Shown: positions 9,024-18,738, counted from the first letter of the stretch. The stretch: 44,513 bases of DNA from CBDBJL01 sp965206365 (GCA_965206365.1 CBDBJL010000007.1:1-44513); one strand, 5' to 3'. Notes: generated from the letters alone by a model not told the origin. A program made the numbers and translations.

Positions 9024-10379
9024 ATGAGTTCGCATCGAGTAGAACAACAATGGACACGGATTCGTGCAATTGTTCGTGGTGAAGTAGGAGAAAGTGCCTT
9101 TAACCAATGGCTGAAAGTTCTTACTTTAGAAGGGCATAGTAATAACGCCATTAATTTGATTGCTCCCAATACTCAAATTGAACAATGGGTGAAGAAAAAT
9201 TATTTAACCCGAATTCAATGTATTTGGTATTCATTAAATCCAGCAGTAGAACAAATTTTTTTAAGTGCCGCAGAAGAAAGTGAGTTGGTTAAGCCTTCCG
9301 GCGTAGGGTATAATGGTATGATGCCACAACGTATTATGCAAAATGAGGTTAGGAAATTTTCTACGAATTTGAACAAAGATTTCACCTTTAATAATTTTGT
9401 TTCTGGCAAGGCGAATTCATTTGCGCGGGATGTCGCATTGCGTTTTTCGCATTCATGGGAACGCACATTGAATCCATTATTTATTTATAGCGGTGTTGGT
9501 ATGGGCAAAACTCATTTGTTACACGCCATTGCGCAAGAAACCCAAAAACAAAATGGTGATTTTAGAATTATTTTTCTTTCAGTTGAAAAATTTATGCAAC
9601 ATTTTGTTCGTGCTTTGCGCGAGAAGGATATCCCTGCATTTAAGGAATTTTATCATTCGGTGGATTTATTGTTACTAGATGATATTCATTTCATTTTAGG
9701 GCGTGAGGCAACTCAACGTGAATTGTTACAGATTTTCAATTTGTTGCTCGAGGAGGGGAAACGGATTGTTGTGAGTGCTGATCGTCCTGCGAATGAAATT
9801 GACGGTTTAAGCGAGGCCTTAAAATCAAGACTTTCTGGTGGGTTGGTTACCGGGATTGAAAAAACAGATTTTGAATTAAGGCTTTCAATATTACAAGCAA
9901 AATTGGCAGAGCAAAAAACGCAATTGCCCGATGAAATCTCAAATTTTTTAGCAGAAAATATTACCAAAAATATTCGTGAATTAGAGGGTGCGTTAAATCG
10001 CTTGCTGGTTCATTGCGATATTAGTAATTCTATCACCACCTTAACGCGGGCAAAAGAATTATTGCATGATTTGTTAATTAGTCACCAGCGTCGGATTACG
10101 ATTGATGATATTCAAAAACGGGTTTCAGAACATTATGGTATCAAATCGGCAGAAATGTCGTCGGCGCGCCGTAGCCGAATTGTCGCTCGCCCTAGGCAAG
10201 TTGCGATGTATTTGGCAAAGCAATTGACCAGTCGCTCATTACCCGAAATTGGTAGGAAATTTGGTGGACGCGATCACACCACGGTTATGCATGCGATTAA
10301 GAAAATTGAAGAGCTAAGTATATCCGATAATGTTTTGCAAAAAGATGTAGATCTGCTGTTAAAAGTACTGAATAATTGA
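9024..10379 (+). CDS. dnaA: Chromosomal replication initiator DnaA
   Basis: This AAA+ ATPase opens the replication origin and also acts as a transcription factor. Domain I is at about residues 1-85 (WTRIRAIVRGEVG...FNQWLKVL). The linker domain II is short. Domain III has the Walker A GVGMGKTHLLHAI near residue 158 and the Walker B LLLLDDIHFI. Domain IV ends with the DnaA signature GRDHTTVMHAI near residue 415, which contacts the DnaA box. With the ATG at 9024 the protein is 451 residues, a normal length. A TTG at 9012 is in frame, but a GAGG at 9006-9009 is too close to it and rather far from 9024, so the start is not certain. The gene is convergent with trpS and no origin is visible nearby. 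Confidence 0.97.
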   Translation: MSSHRVEQQWTRIRAIVRGEVGESAFNQWLKVLTLEGHSNNAINLIAPNTQIEQWVKKNYLTRIQCIWYSLNPAVEQIFLSAAEESELVKPSGVGYNGMMPQRIMQNEVRKFSTNLNKDFTFNNFVSGKANSFARDVALRFSHSWERTLNPLFIYSGVGMGKTHLLHAIAQETQKQNGDFRIIFLSVEKFMQHFVRALREKDIPAFKEFYHSVDLLLLDDIHFILGREATQRELLQIFNLLLEEGKRIVVSADRPANEIDGLSEALKSRLSGGLVTGIEKTDFELRLSILQAKLAEQKTQLPDEISNFLAENITKNIRELEGALNRLLVHCDISNSITTLTRAKELLHDLLISHQRRITIDDIQKRVSEHYGIKSAEMSSARRSRIVARPRQVAMYLAKQLTSRSLPEIGRKFGGRDHTTVMHAIKKIEELSISDNVLQKDVDLLLKVLNN

Positions 10380-10478
10380 AAATGCAAAATAATTAAGAAT
10401 GTAAATGAGAAACACACAATAAATTAAAGGCGCAACAAATTTAAGCTCTCATTGTAAATGTTAGGGTCTCATTAGGAA

Positions 10479-11480
10479 TTACATTTTCTGTACACCGATG
10501 ATTTTGCGGGTTTGCTCGATGATCGGTAGGGATAGGCTTTGGGCTTTTTCAGCTCCCTTGGCAAGAATTTGCCTTAAATTCGTTTCATCGGCTTGTATTT
10601 TTTTAATTTCTGCGCCAATAGGGCAAATATGAGCGATGAGCAAATCGCTTAGGGCAGGTTTGAATGCTGAAAATTTTTTGCCAGCCCATTTTTCAGCAGC
10701 ATCTTGGAAACTAATACCACTAATTGCTGCATAAATGATCATTAAATTTTTGGCTTCAGCACGTTCGGTAAATTCGGTGATATTATCGGGTAAAGGGAGA
10801 GCATCGGTTTTGGCTTTTTTAATTTTTTCTGCAATGCGATCTGCATGATCGCTTAGGAAAATTCGGGTCATATCTGAGGGTGCGGATTTTGACATTTTGC
10901 TGGTGCCATCGCGAAGCGACATGATTCTGGTGGCAATTTTTTGCAAATCAGTTCGCACATAAGGAAAGAATTCTTGCCCGTAATCATGATTAAATTTTTG
11001 GGCAATATCGCGGGTAAGCTCTAAATGTTGGGTTTGATCCTCGCCTACAGGAACAATATTGGCATGATAAAGTAAAATATCTGCTGCCATTAAAATCGGG
11101 TAGATATAGAGCCCGATCGAAGCATTTTCACGATCTTTGCCAGCTTTTTCTTTAAATTGGGTCATCCGATTCAACCAACCCATCCGCGCGATTGAGCTTA
11201 ACAACCAACATAACTCGGTATGATGCGGATTTGCGGATTGAACAAATAGGGTTGATTTTTGTGGGTTGATGCCACAAGCCAATAGGGTTGCGGTCATATC
11301 CAATATATTTTGTTGTAATTTTTGCGGGTTTTGGTAAGTGGTAATTGCATGTAAATCTACCAAACAAAATAAAGTTTCTTGCTCGGTATTTTGCATTTGC
11401 ACCCAATTGCGAATTGCACCAAGATAATTACCAAGATGTAAATTGCCAGTGGGTTGAATCCCAGAAAATATACGGTCCAT
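10479..11480 (-). CDS. trpS: Tryptophanyl-tRNA synthetase
   Basis: This class I synthetase charges tRNA-Trp. The 333-residue length is standard. The HIGH-type motif is in GIQPTGNLHLGNYLGA (residues about 7-22) and the KMSKS loop KMSKSAPSD starts at residue 195. The gene begins 2 bases after the murJ stop on the same strand, so the two are almost certainly co-transcribed, an arrangement known from other alphaproteobacteria. Confidence 0.97.
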   Translation of the reverse strand: MDRIFSGIQPTGNLHLGNYLGAIRNWVQMQNTEQETLFCLVDLHAITTYQNPQKLQQNILDMTATLLACGINPQKSTLFVQSANPHHTELCWLLSSIARMGWLNRMTQFKEKAGKDRENASIGLYIYPILMAADILLYHANIVPVGEDQTQHLELTRDIAQKFNHDYGQEFFPYVRTDLQKIATRIMSLRDGTSKMSKSAPSDMTRIFLSDHADRIAEKIKKAKTDALPLPDNITEFTERAEAKNLMIIYAAISGISFQDAAEKWAGKKFSAFKPALSDLLIAHICPIGAEIKKIQADETNLRQILAKGAEKAQSLSLPIIEQTRKIIGVQKM

Positions 11481-11482
11481 GT

Positions 11483-13090
11483 TTAAGTTTTTTTGCTAAA
11501 ATTTTTCAAATCAGTAAAGGTGAACATTCCAAGGAGAATGATCGTTACCATATAGGCAAGAAATCCAATAAAAATCAAGGCAAGTAATGTAAAAAAACGC
11601 ATGGGAAAGGAATATTCAATCCAAAGCTGAATATTGGGGGATAGGGTGAATAGGATTCCGGCCATAACGATGCAAGCCAGGGTAATTTTACAGAAATTTT
11701 TGCAGAGCATTGGCGAGAGAATGTAAAGCTTTCTGCGGTGCAGAATGAACATAAATACAAAAGATTGCGTAATTAATGATAGGGTAGAGGCTAGGGCAGC
11801 ACCTGGATAAGACATAAGTTTAATGAAGGTGATCGCGAGGATAATATTAAGACCTGCCCCCCATAGGGTAACCAGCATCGGGGTTTTTGTATCTTGATGC
11901 GCAAATAAGATTGTGGTTTGAATTTTCAACATTCCAATAAAGGGGATCGATGGTGCGAATAATAAAAGAATCAACGCGCTTTTCAAGGCAGCATCAACGC
12001 TGAAAGCCCCGCGTTGAAATAATGTTAGCATCAGGGGTTGATTTAATAGCATAAAGGCAAGCATTGCCGGCATCGAAAGGAAAAAAGCCCAGATAAAGGC
12101 ACGATTCTTGGCATCAAGACTAGCCTCTGGGTTGTTTTGATGAATATGGGTGGTGAGATGTGGCAGTAAAACGGTGGTAATGGCGATAATAAAAATGCCA
12201 ATTGGCAAATGCATCATCCGTTCTGCATAATAGAAAGTGGATAAAGCCCCGGAAACTGTTGCTACAATTAGCAATTGATTAATTAAAAAATTAAGCTGAA
12301 CTGTGCTTTTGGCAAGGAGCACGGGAAGCATTTTTTGCAAAAATCTCAGCAATAAAGGGCGCATCATTTTAGAAAAAGTGAATTTGAAACGCAAAGCAGC
12401 CAGCCTGGTTGCGCTGATAATGAAAATTACTTGCAGAATGCCAGCAAGTAAAACTGCCAGGGCAAGCCAAATAATAGAATCTTGCCAATAATGAATCCAA
12501 GGATGCTGGGGGAACAGGGCAATCAAGATCAAGGCACCTACAAGGATTGTGCTTAAAATTATCGGCATGATCGCAGCGGCGATGAATCTTTGATGGGCTT
12601 GTAGCAGGTTGATGAACACCGCGCTAATGCTTAAAAATAAAAAATAACCAAATAAAATACGCGTTAAGATAATTAACAGTTCAAAAGCCTGGTCGCGTTG
12701 TTTGAAATCAGGTGCCAATAATTGCATAATCTCGGGCATGAAAATCATGATAGGTAGCAAGATGATTAGGGTGACTGTAATAATGGCCCCTAAAATGGTT
12801 GCGGTAAATTCTTGTTGCGCTATGCTTTGCTGTGTGGTTTGGCGCTCGGTAAGTTTTGTCGGGGCAAGTTCGGTATAAATTGGGATGAAGGCGGCTTGAA
12901 AACCCTCTTCAATCAGTAAAGTGCGCAATAAGGCCGGAAAACGATAGGCAAACAGGAAAACATCGGCAGCGATCGAATTGCCAAATAAGCTTGCCATTAA
13001 TAAATCGCGGCCAAACCCCATGATCCTGCTGATCAAGGTGAGCAGGCTGATATTGCCAATATTTTTGCCAAAGGAAGGGTTGGGTTTCAT
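11483..13090 (-). CDS. murJ: Lipid II flippase MurJ (MviN)
   Basis: MurJ moves the peptidoglycan precursor lipid II across the inner membrane. The roughly 535-residue polytopic protein fits the MOP-superfamily pattern of about 14 transmembrane helices. It has the family N terminus SRIMGFGRDLLMASLFG, the FRFPALLRTLLIEEGF-type segment, and LLPHLTTH in the middle. The frame is open to a TTG at 13117, but the ATG at 13090 (MKPNPSFGKN) matches the usual N terminus and is preferred. It is followed at a 2-base gap by trpS. Confidence 0.95.
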   Translation of the reverse strand: MKPNPSFGKNIGNISLLTLISRIMGFGRDLLMASLFGNSIAADVFLFAYRFPALLRTLLIEEGFQAAFIPIYTELAPTKLTERQTTQQSIAQQEFTATILGAIITVTLIILLPIMIFMPEIMQLLAPDFKQRDQAFELLIILTRILFGYFLFLSISAVFINLLQAHQRFIAAAIMPIILSTILVGALILIALFPQHPWIHYWQDSIIWLALAVLLAGILQVIFIISATRLAALRFKFTFSKMMRPLLLRFLQKMLPVLLAKSTVQLNFLINQLLIVATVSGALSTFYYAERMMHLPIGIFIIAITTVLLPHLTTHIHQNNPEASLDAKNRAFIWAFFLSMPAMLAFMLLNQPLMLTLFQRGAFSVDAALKSALILLLFAPSIPFIGMLKIQTTILFAHQDTKTPMLVTLWGAGLNIILAITFIKLMSYPGAALASTLSLITQSFVFMFILHRRKLYILSPMLCKNFCKITLACIVMAGILFTLSPNIQLWIEYSFPMRFFTLLALIFIGFLAYMVTIILLGMFTFTDLKNFSKKT

Positions 13091-13265
13091 AATGATCTTT
13101 ATATCGGATTCAGCCAATCATGCCAATAGAGGATTATCGTTATGGCTTGTTATGGAAATTATAGTCGTGCCCTATTAATATTAATATAGCTGTGATATCG
13201 TTTCGGTTGTTTTTTGCTTTTTAATGTTCGGGGCATGGCATTATAAAATAGAGTGAGGGATGGAA

Positions 13266-14054
13266 ATGAAAAATTATCGTAAGCTTGTAATGCTATTGGC
13301 ATTGTTGCTTTTTTCGGTTGAGGTTTATGCGCAACAAGAAGCTGAGCTTGAACAACAAATTGAATTGGCTCGTGACATTCTTGAAGCAGGGTTAAACTCT
13401 GATTATTATGGTGTTATTCGCGCTGATTATTTCGATAATTCTGATTTCAGAAATTTCCTCGGATGGGTATTTTACTAGGTTTGATGATACAACTTATCTT
13501 ATTGTTCCAGAAACGCCACCGGTGGTTACCAGTAGCAAAGGTACAGAATTATTTTTGGGATCCGTCTTAAGTAAACGTTGGTCGCTTGAAATGAGTTTCA
13601 ATTCTTTTGGGAAGAAAAGCTATCAATTTAAAAAAGGGGATAAATTTAAGCTGAATGGGCAAGATTATAGATTTACTGAAGATAGTGAGATGGAAATTGG
13701 TAGTATTGGCACGGGGTTGTTTTGGAAATTTGATTATTTGCAGTGGAAAAAATTTCTGCCTATGCCAAAATAGGTGGTTTGATGCAATTCAACTCTGTTA
13801 ATGGAAACGGTGGCTATGAATTAGTAACTGGTTGCATGGCTACTTTTGGTGATTGCAAAGATCTTATTAATTACCCTACTGTTACCGGTAATGGTGATGA
13901 AAGTAAATTTTTCTAGCTAAATTGGCCGGCAGGTATTGAATATACTCTTTGGAAAGGGCTCACCTTGCGAGCGGAATATAACCCGGTTGCCGAAAGCACG
14001 GATGTTGGTGTTATGTATAAAAAAGCGATTGCGCGTAATTAATATCGGCGTTAA
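13266..14054 (+). pseudogene. Single-module exported repeat protein, broken by two frameshifts and two stops
   Basis: The start (ATG 13266 after a GAGGGA site) gives a signal peptide, MKNYRKLVMLLALLLFSVEV, ending near YAQ. The body is one copy of the module found three times in the next gene: a YYGVIRADYF start, VPETPP, a GTELFLG turn, KGDKFKLNG, GTGLFWKFDYLQ, then WKGLTLRAEYNP and a lysine-rich end. The frame shifts forward near 13447 and back at the A6 run 13747-13752. TAG at 13914 and TAA at 14040 then interrupt it; the latter sits where the paralogue has CAA. Four independent lesions make this a true pseudogene rather than a read error. The 20 bases at 13950-13969 are identical to 16465-16484, so the copies diverged recently or exchange sequence. 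Confidence 0.85.
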
Positions 14055-14174
14055 ATATTATCGTGCAAATGTCGTTACCCCAAAATATTGTCGTTTGGGC
14101 ATTTTTCTGGATTCATGTTGTTTGGTAAGTTGCTTTATTGTAGATTTTATTTTAAGGCAGGAATTTAAGATTTG

Positions 14175-14960
14175 GTGAAATTTAATCGCAATTTTGTGAT
14201 ACTATTGGTATTATTGCTTTTTTCGGTTGGGATTTATGCGCAAGAGCTAGAAATTCAAGAAGATGAGTATGATGTTGTAGTCGATGATCTGGTAGTGCAA
14301 GAAGATGAGCGTGATCCGGTCATTTCAGCCAGTGGGGGCGAGAAGTTCAAGAGAAAAAGGCTTAGCATTGATTATTATGGTGCTATTTTCACGGATTATT
14401 TTGGTAAGTCTGAATTACAACTACGTCCGGCTCTTGGAAATGATTTTGATGGTAGTTCTTCCTCTACCAAGGTGATTTCTGAGATGCCGGCAAGAATTAC
14501 AAATGTTACGGGCAAAGAATTGTTTTTTGGTCATGTCATTAACAAGCATTGGTCGTATGAGTGGGTTTTGAACGATTTTGGCGAAAAAACTTACCAGTTT
14601 AGCGCGGGTGATAAATTTACGCTAGATGGGAAAGAATATATCTTTGCTGAGGATAGTTTAATTAAAGTGGGTGGTGATGGCGCCGGGTTGGTGTGGAAAT
14701 ATGATCATTTTCGGGGGCAGAAAATATCTACTCATATTCGAATCGGCGGTGTTTTATCTTTTATTGAGACGGGTGGGTCTGGTTCTTACCAATTAGTAAA
14801 TTGCAGTGACAGCATTTTTTGCTCACGACAGATTGACTCGTTTACAGTGAGTGGCACCGGCTATGCGGCTGATAACCTTTTTTTTTATTTCCCTTTTCAT
14901 TTATCCGTTGGTTTTGATTATGCTTTGTTTCGTGGGGTTGGGTTTACGGGCCGAATATAA
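14175..14960 (+). CDS. Repeat-module exported protein, first module (prematurely ended by a frameshift)
   Basis: I do not recognise the family. GTG 14175 (TTG 14172 is also in frame) starts a signal peptide, VKFNRNFVILLVLLLFSVG, ending near YAQ. An acidic linker (residues about 25-65) follows, then module A from DYYGAIFTDYF at 14370. The module alternates short beta-like segments with turns: GKELFFG, FGEKTYQF, GDKFTLDGKEY, GAGLVWKYDHF and ISTHIRIGG. This pattern suggests a small outer-membrane barrel or a beta-rich surface protein. The frame ends at 14960 just where RAEYNPLAKNG should follow. Removing one T from 14943-14945 continues the protein into the next frame to 16566, giving about 796 residues with three modules. 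Function is unknown. Confidence 0.75.
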   Translation: MKFNRNFVILLVLLLFSVGIYAQELEIQEDEYDVVVDDLVVQEDERDPVISASGGEKFKRKRLSIDYYGAIFTDYFGKSELQLRPALGNDFDGSSSSTKVISEMPARITNVTGKELFFGHVINKHWSYEWVLNDFGEKTYQFSAGDKFTLDGKEYIFAEDSLIKVGGDGAGLVWKYDHFRGQKISTHIRIGGVLSFIETGGSGSYQLVNCSDSIFCSRQIDSFTVSGTGYAADNLFFYFPFHLSVGFDYALFRGVGFTGRI

Positions 14961-16566
14961 CCCTCTTGCAAAAAATGGGAGTGTGGGTTTATTTTACAGA
15001 AAGCCAATTGCACGCAATCAAGATCGGTTTCACGAATTTCTACAAGATATCGCGCTTCGAAAGCGTGCAAATAAGGCAGAAATGAGGCAGGATCTTGTGT
15101 CTCGAGCCATTGCCGAAAATGCAAAAGCAAAAAGATTCAGGTTTGCCTATCTGGGGATCAAACGCACAGATTATTTTCGTGATGCTGAATTTGGGCTAGA
15201 AGGTTTTATTTCCGATAGTAATGTTAGCAGCATAATTGTTCCGCAAACACCACCAAGAATTATCTATAAGGTGGGCAACGAAATATTTTTGGGTTTGGCA
15301 ACGCGCAAACCCTGGGCATATGAAATCACTTATAGCGATCTGGGTCGGAAAACCGCTCATTTTAAACAGGGTGATCGTTTTACGTTAGATGATGAACCTT
15401 ATCAATTCTCTACAGATACCACGCTAACGGCAGGGGGAAGTGGTTTTGGATTATTTGCGAAATATGATTTCTTCCAATATAAAAAAATATCTTCCTATAT
15501 GAAGGCAGGTGGGGTACTAATCACCTCGCTTAATGCTACGATAGATGGTGGTTTTGCACGTGAAGCCAGCTGCTATGGTGGTATGGAAAGATATTATGAT
15601 TCTTCTCAGCAGAGGTATCGTTATAGAATTATATATTTTCCTTGTTTAGAACATTCCCTAATCTATGGAGCTTATGCTACTGGCAATGGCAATGCTGATA
15701 ATGATTTTAGGGTGAGTACACTTTTGGGCATAGAATATCAATTGTTTAATCGTAGCAATATTGCGTTACGGGCTGAATATAGTCCATTTACGAAGAGTAT
15801 AGAAGCTGAGCTCATGGTTAAAAAAGACATTGTACGCAATGATTATGCCGGTAATCAATATGGAAAAGAAAATGCAAATGGGTTTCAATCTGATTATGTG
15901 GGTGTAAGCCTGGTGAATGATTATTTTTACAATACTCAGTTCAAATTAGAGAGTATCGATATATTTAGAGTTAACAATCAAAAACATATTATTGTTCCGC
16001 AAACGCCACCAACAATTACCAATAAACCAGGAAAAAGTTTATTTTTTGGTTTTCTGATCAATAAACGTCTCTCATATGAATTTATCTTAAATAATTTTGG
16101 GCAAAAAACCTACCACTTTAATAAGGGTGATAAATTTACCCTGGATCGGCAAGAATATCAATTCATCCAAGAAAGTAGCTTTATGATTAAAGGCGTTGGC
16201 GCTGGGGTCTATTGGAAATATGATTATTTGCAATATAAGGGATTTTCAGCTTATGCAAAAATCGGCAGTTACAAGCAATTTCTTGATGGCGATGTCCAAG
16301 GTGCCTATGGTTATAGATTTTGCGAAATGCCTTTTCCCTCTAGCACCCGTCGTTATTGTTACACAGCCAGCAGAGTTCTTGCGCCTTTTTTGACTGAGGC
16401 GACCGGCAATGGCAAAACAAAGCTGGCTAGAGAAAATATCCCTGCCGGGTTTGAATATAGTTTCTGGAAAGGGCTCACCTTGCGGGCGGAATATAATCCC
16501 ATCACCAAGAATACCGATATTGGGCTCATGTATAAAAAACCGATTGCGTATAATCAATATCGCTAG
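14370..16566 (+). repeat. Three tandem protein-coding modules (A, B, C)
   Basis: Module A spans about 14370-15027, B about 15142-15840 and C about 15889-16566. All share the same order of motifs: Y-G-DYF near the start, PPxIT and G-E/S-LF-G, W-Y/S-YE, FG-KT, GDKFTLD, GxGxxWKYD, then LRAEYNP and K(K)xIxRN at the end. A fourth, decayed copy is at 13266-14054. The pattern points to internal duplication followed by divergence. Confidence 0.85.
14851..16566 (+). CDS. Repeat-module exported protein, continuation with modules B and C
   Basis: This is the downstream part of the preceding gene. Codons before about 14941 in this frame are not real coding sequence, so it has no natural start of its own. 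From LRAEYNPLAKNG it finishes module A, then passes through a charged helical linker (EFLQDIALRKRANKAEMRQ region). Module B follows (YLGIKRTDYF at 15148 to about 15840) and module C (DYVGVSLVNDYF at 15892 to the stop). Each module is about 225 residues and repeats (V)PQTPP, a GKSLFFG-like turn, YEFILNNFGQKTYHF-like text, GDKFTLD, GAGVYWKYDYLQ and a final RAEYNP-KK-I-RN. Three such modules in one chain after one signal peptide is unusual. The beta-barrel reading is inference from alternating hydrophobicity. Confidence 0.75.
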   Translation: MAPAMRLITFFFISLFIYPLVLIMLCFVGLGLRAEYNPLAKNGSVGLFYRKPIARNQDRFHEFLQDIALRKRANKAEMRQDLVSRAIAENAKAKRFRFAYLGIKRTDYFRDAEFGLEGFISDSNVSSIIVPQTPPRIIYKVGNEIFLGLATRKPWAYEITYSDLGRKTAHFKQGDRFTLDDEPYQFSTDTTLTAGGSGFGLFAKYDFFQYKKISSYMKAGGVLITSLNATIDGGFAREASCYGGMERYYDSSQQRYRYRIIYFPCLEHSLIYGAYATGNGNADNDFRVSTLLGIEYQLFNRSNIALRAEYSPFTKSIEAELMVKKDIVRNDYAGNQYGKENANGFQSDYVGVSLVNDYFYNTQFKLESIDIFRVNNQKHIIVPQTPPTITNKPGKSLFFGFLINKRLSYEFILNNFGQKTYHFNKGDKFTLDRQEYQFIQESSFMIKGVGAGVYWKYDYLQYKGFSAYAKIGSYKQFLDGDVQGAYGYRFCEMPFPSSTRRYCYTASRVLAPFLTEATGNGKTKLARENIPAGFEYSFWKGLTLRAEYNPITKNTDIGLMYKKPIAYNQYR

Positions 16567-16698
16567 GCTTCGCGTAAATTTCAAAAGCGTGGGTAATTTG
16601 CCAATCGGCTGGTATTGATATGATAACCCATAAAATTCTGCTATTGCTTTTCTGCCTTATTCCCTTGCCAGTTTTTGTGGGCTTGATTATAGTGAGCT

Positions 16699-18390
16699 AT
16701 GTTTTTCTCGGTATTTTTAGTGTGGTTAGATTGTGTGCATTATTGTCGCCATATTTTTGCTTATTTATTATTTATTATTCCGGGTTATTTGCAATGGCAT
16801 TCAAGGCATGCGCAAATGCGAGCCTCGTATGTGCCAATTTGTTTAGAATCTATAGATCCGAAGGTTACCCAAGAATTATTGGCGGATATTTATGTTTTTC
16901 ATGGCGAAAAATTACAGATATCGCATAGATTATGGGATCCGGTGGCGGCATCGCATATTTGGCGCGAACAAATGCATAGTTTTGCTTGGCTCACCCATCT
17001 TGCTCTTAGTTCTGACCCCAATGCGCATGAACGTATGCGTTATTTGATTGCAGATTGGACGAAGCACAATAAGCAATGGTCACTGCCAGCATGGCGCAGT
17101 GATATTACGGGAACAAGATTATATTATTTGCTGGCACATTACCGAAAAATCACCCACAAGATGAGCGATAAAAATATTAAACGGTTTCATAGTTTGCTGT
17201 ATCAGCATTATCGTCATCTCAAACAGGTTGCTCATTGGGAGATGCGAGGTTCGTGTCGTCTTACTGCGGAAATTACGTTGGTGATTGCGATGTTGTGTCG
17301 TTCAGAGCAGGATAATATTTTAAAATATCATTTAATTCGGTTGGTAGAAAATTTAAATAAGCAAATTTTTGCAGATGGTGGACATGTTGAGCGCAATGCG
17401 AAAACGCATAGTAAAATTCTGCAATGGCTGTGTATCCTGTATGATTTGTTTATTCGGGATCAGCGTAGCTTGCCTGAAAAAATCTCAGCAACCATTGATC
17501 GTATGGTGCCATTTTTGCGCATGATGCGTCGTGCTGATGGTGGGTTTTATATGTTTAATGGTTCTGGTGCTGGGAATAAAGCCGATATTGAACGATTGCT
17601 AGAATATGCGGTTCCAGATGGTAGATTGCCGCGTGCATTGAAATCGGCACCGCATAGCGGGTTTGAATTGCTTAATAATCAACAGATCGAATGCTTACTA
17701 GATGTAGGCGATATGCCTGATAATCCTCATAGTTATCGGTTACATGCAAGCTCGCTTGGTATTGAAGTTATGGTTATGGGGTATCCTGTGATTGTTAGCT
17801 GTGGTAGTTTTAACAATCATGCTAATCCTTATTGGAGTCACGTGCAGCGGGGTACGATGGCGCATTCTACGATTGTGGTTGGTGGGTATAATGCCTCGTC
17901 ATTGCGGCGCTATGCCAGCCGTAGGGCAAAATGTATCAGTACGCGTCGCGAGGAAGAAGGACATATTTTAATTCGCGCTCAGCATAATGGTTATATCCGT
18001 TCATCTAGAACTTTAGTAGAACGTAATATTTATATGCAGGTTAGCGAGGCAAAAATTACCGGTGAAGATAGTTTGATTGCCGGTGCTAGTTATCCATTCC
18101 AGATTCGCTTTCATCTTTCACATTGGGTACGGGTGCGCGTTCAAGGGCGAGATGTTTTTTTAGAAATTGATCAAAGCCATCTTTGTCAGTTTTTTTATGA
18201 AGGTGCTGATTTTACGATTGAGCCTTCAATCTATAGCCCAGATCATGCGGTAATTTATCGCAATCGTCAATTGGTTTTGAGCGGGAAAACCTTATCGAAA
18301 AATACGATTATTCGCTGGTCGTTTAGATATTTAGGCACTGTGGAAGAAGTTACGCGTGAGTATGGCGATATTTTAGAGTCAGACAAATGA
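16699..18390 (+). CDS. Heparinase II/III family protein
   Basis: The 563-residue protein resembles the heparinase II/III-like proteins common in alphaproteobacteria. An alpha-helical N-terminal region (residues about 60-300) has WDPVAASHIWREQMHSFAW and RLTAEITL. The C-terminal beta-rich region has RLHASSLGIEVMV, the RGTMAHSTIVVGG motif near residue 395, and HNGYIRSSRTL. Members act as polysaccharide lyases or remain uncharacterised. The N terminus is hydrophobic (residues about 1-35), suggesting membrane association or export. ATG 16699 is the first start after an in-frame TGA. It is 130 bases after the repeat-module gene; any link between them is unproven. Confidence 0.85.
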   Translation: MFFSVFLVWLDCVHYCRHIFAYLLFIIPGYLQWHSRHAQMRASYVPICLESIDPKVTQELLADIYVFHGEKLQISHRLWDPVAASHIWREQMHSFAWLTHLALSSDPNAHERMRYLIADWTKHNKQWSLPAWRSDITGTRLYYLLAHYRKITHKMSDKNIKRFHSLLYQHYRHLKQVAHWEMRGSCRLTAEITLVIAMLCRSEQDNILKYHLIRLVENLNKQIFADGGHVERNAKTHSKILQWLCILYDLFIRDQRSLPEKISATIDRMVPFLRMMRRADGGFYMFNGSGAGNKADIERLLEYAVPDGRLPRALKSAPHSGFELLNNQQIECLLDVGDMPDNPHSYRLHASSLGIEVMVMGYPVIVSCGSFNNHANPYWSHVQRGTMAHSTIVVGGYNASSLRRYASRRAKCISTRREEEGHILIRAQHNGYIRSSRTLVERNIYMQVSEAKITGEDSLIAGASYPFQIRFHLSHWVRVRVQGRDVFLEIDQSHLCQFFYEGADFTIEPSIYSPDHAVIYRNRQLVLSGKTLSKNTIIRWSFRYLGTVEEVTREYGDILESDK

Positions 18391-18648
18391 ATTTGTGATC
18401 CATGTGAAAAACAGAAAATTAGGGTGGCAAGCTGAGGGAAATGTTTTTTGGCAATGCTTTTTCTAAGCGTGGTTGTTTTGCCAGGAAGTATTTTGCCGGA
18501 AAGGCTCTTTCTCGGAAATGTTCTTGCTCTTGGGGGAAAATTGCGCTACTAATATTGCGCTACTCAATTGGGTGTTTGTGATTGGCATTGATGGTTTTCA
18601 TTTTGCTTTGAAAAATTGCTCAAATCAAATAGGAAGTTTTTGGTTTCA

Positions 18649-18722
18649 GGCGCGATGGCGGAGTGGTTACGCAGAGGACTGCAAATCCTTGTATGCCGGT
18701 TCGATTCCGGCTCGCGCCTCCA
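18649..18722 (+). tRNA. tRNA-Cys (anticodon GCA)
   Basis: This is a complete cloverleaf. The acceptor stem GGCGCGA (18649-18655) pairs with TCGCGCC (18712-18718). The anticodon loop CTGCAAA sits on a GAGGA/TCCTT stem and gives anticodon GCA. The T-loop is GTTCGATTC. The discriminator base is T and the CCA end (18720-18722) is encoded in the DNA. Confidence 0.97.
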
Positions 18723-18738
18723 AAATAAGATTTAGCTA

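Noticed and set aside
16620..16928. A hydrophobic plus-strand frame overlapping the heparinase-like gene start
   Set aside because: It runs out of frame through clearly coding heparinase sequence, so it is a shadow.
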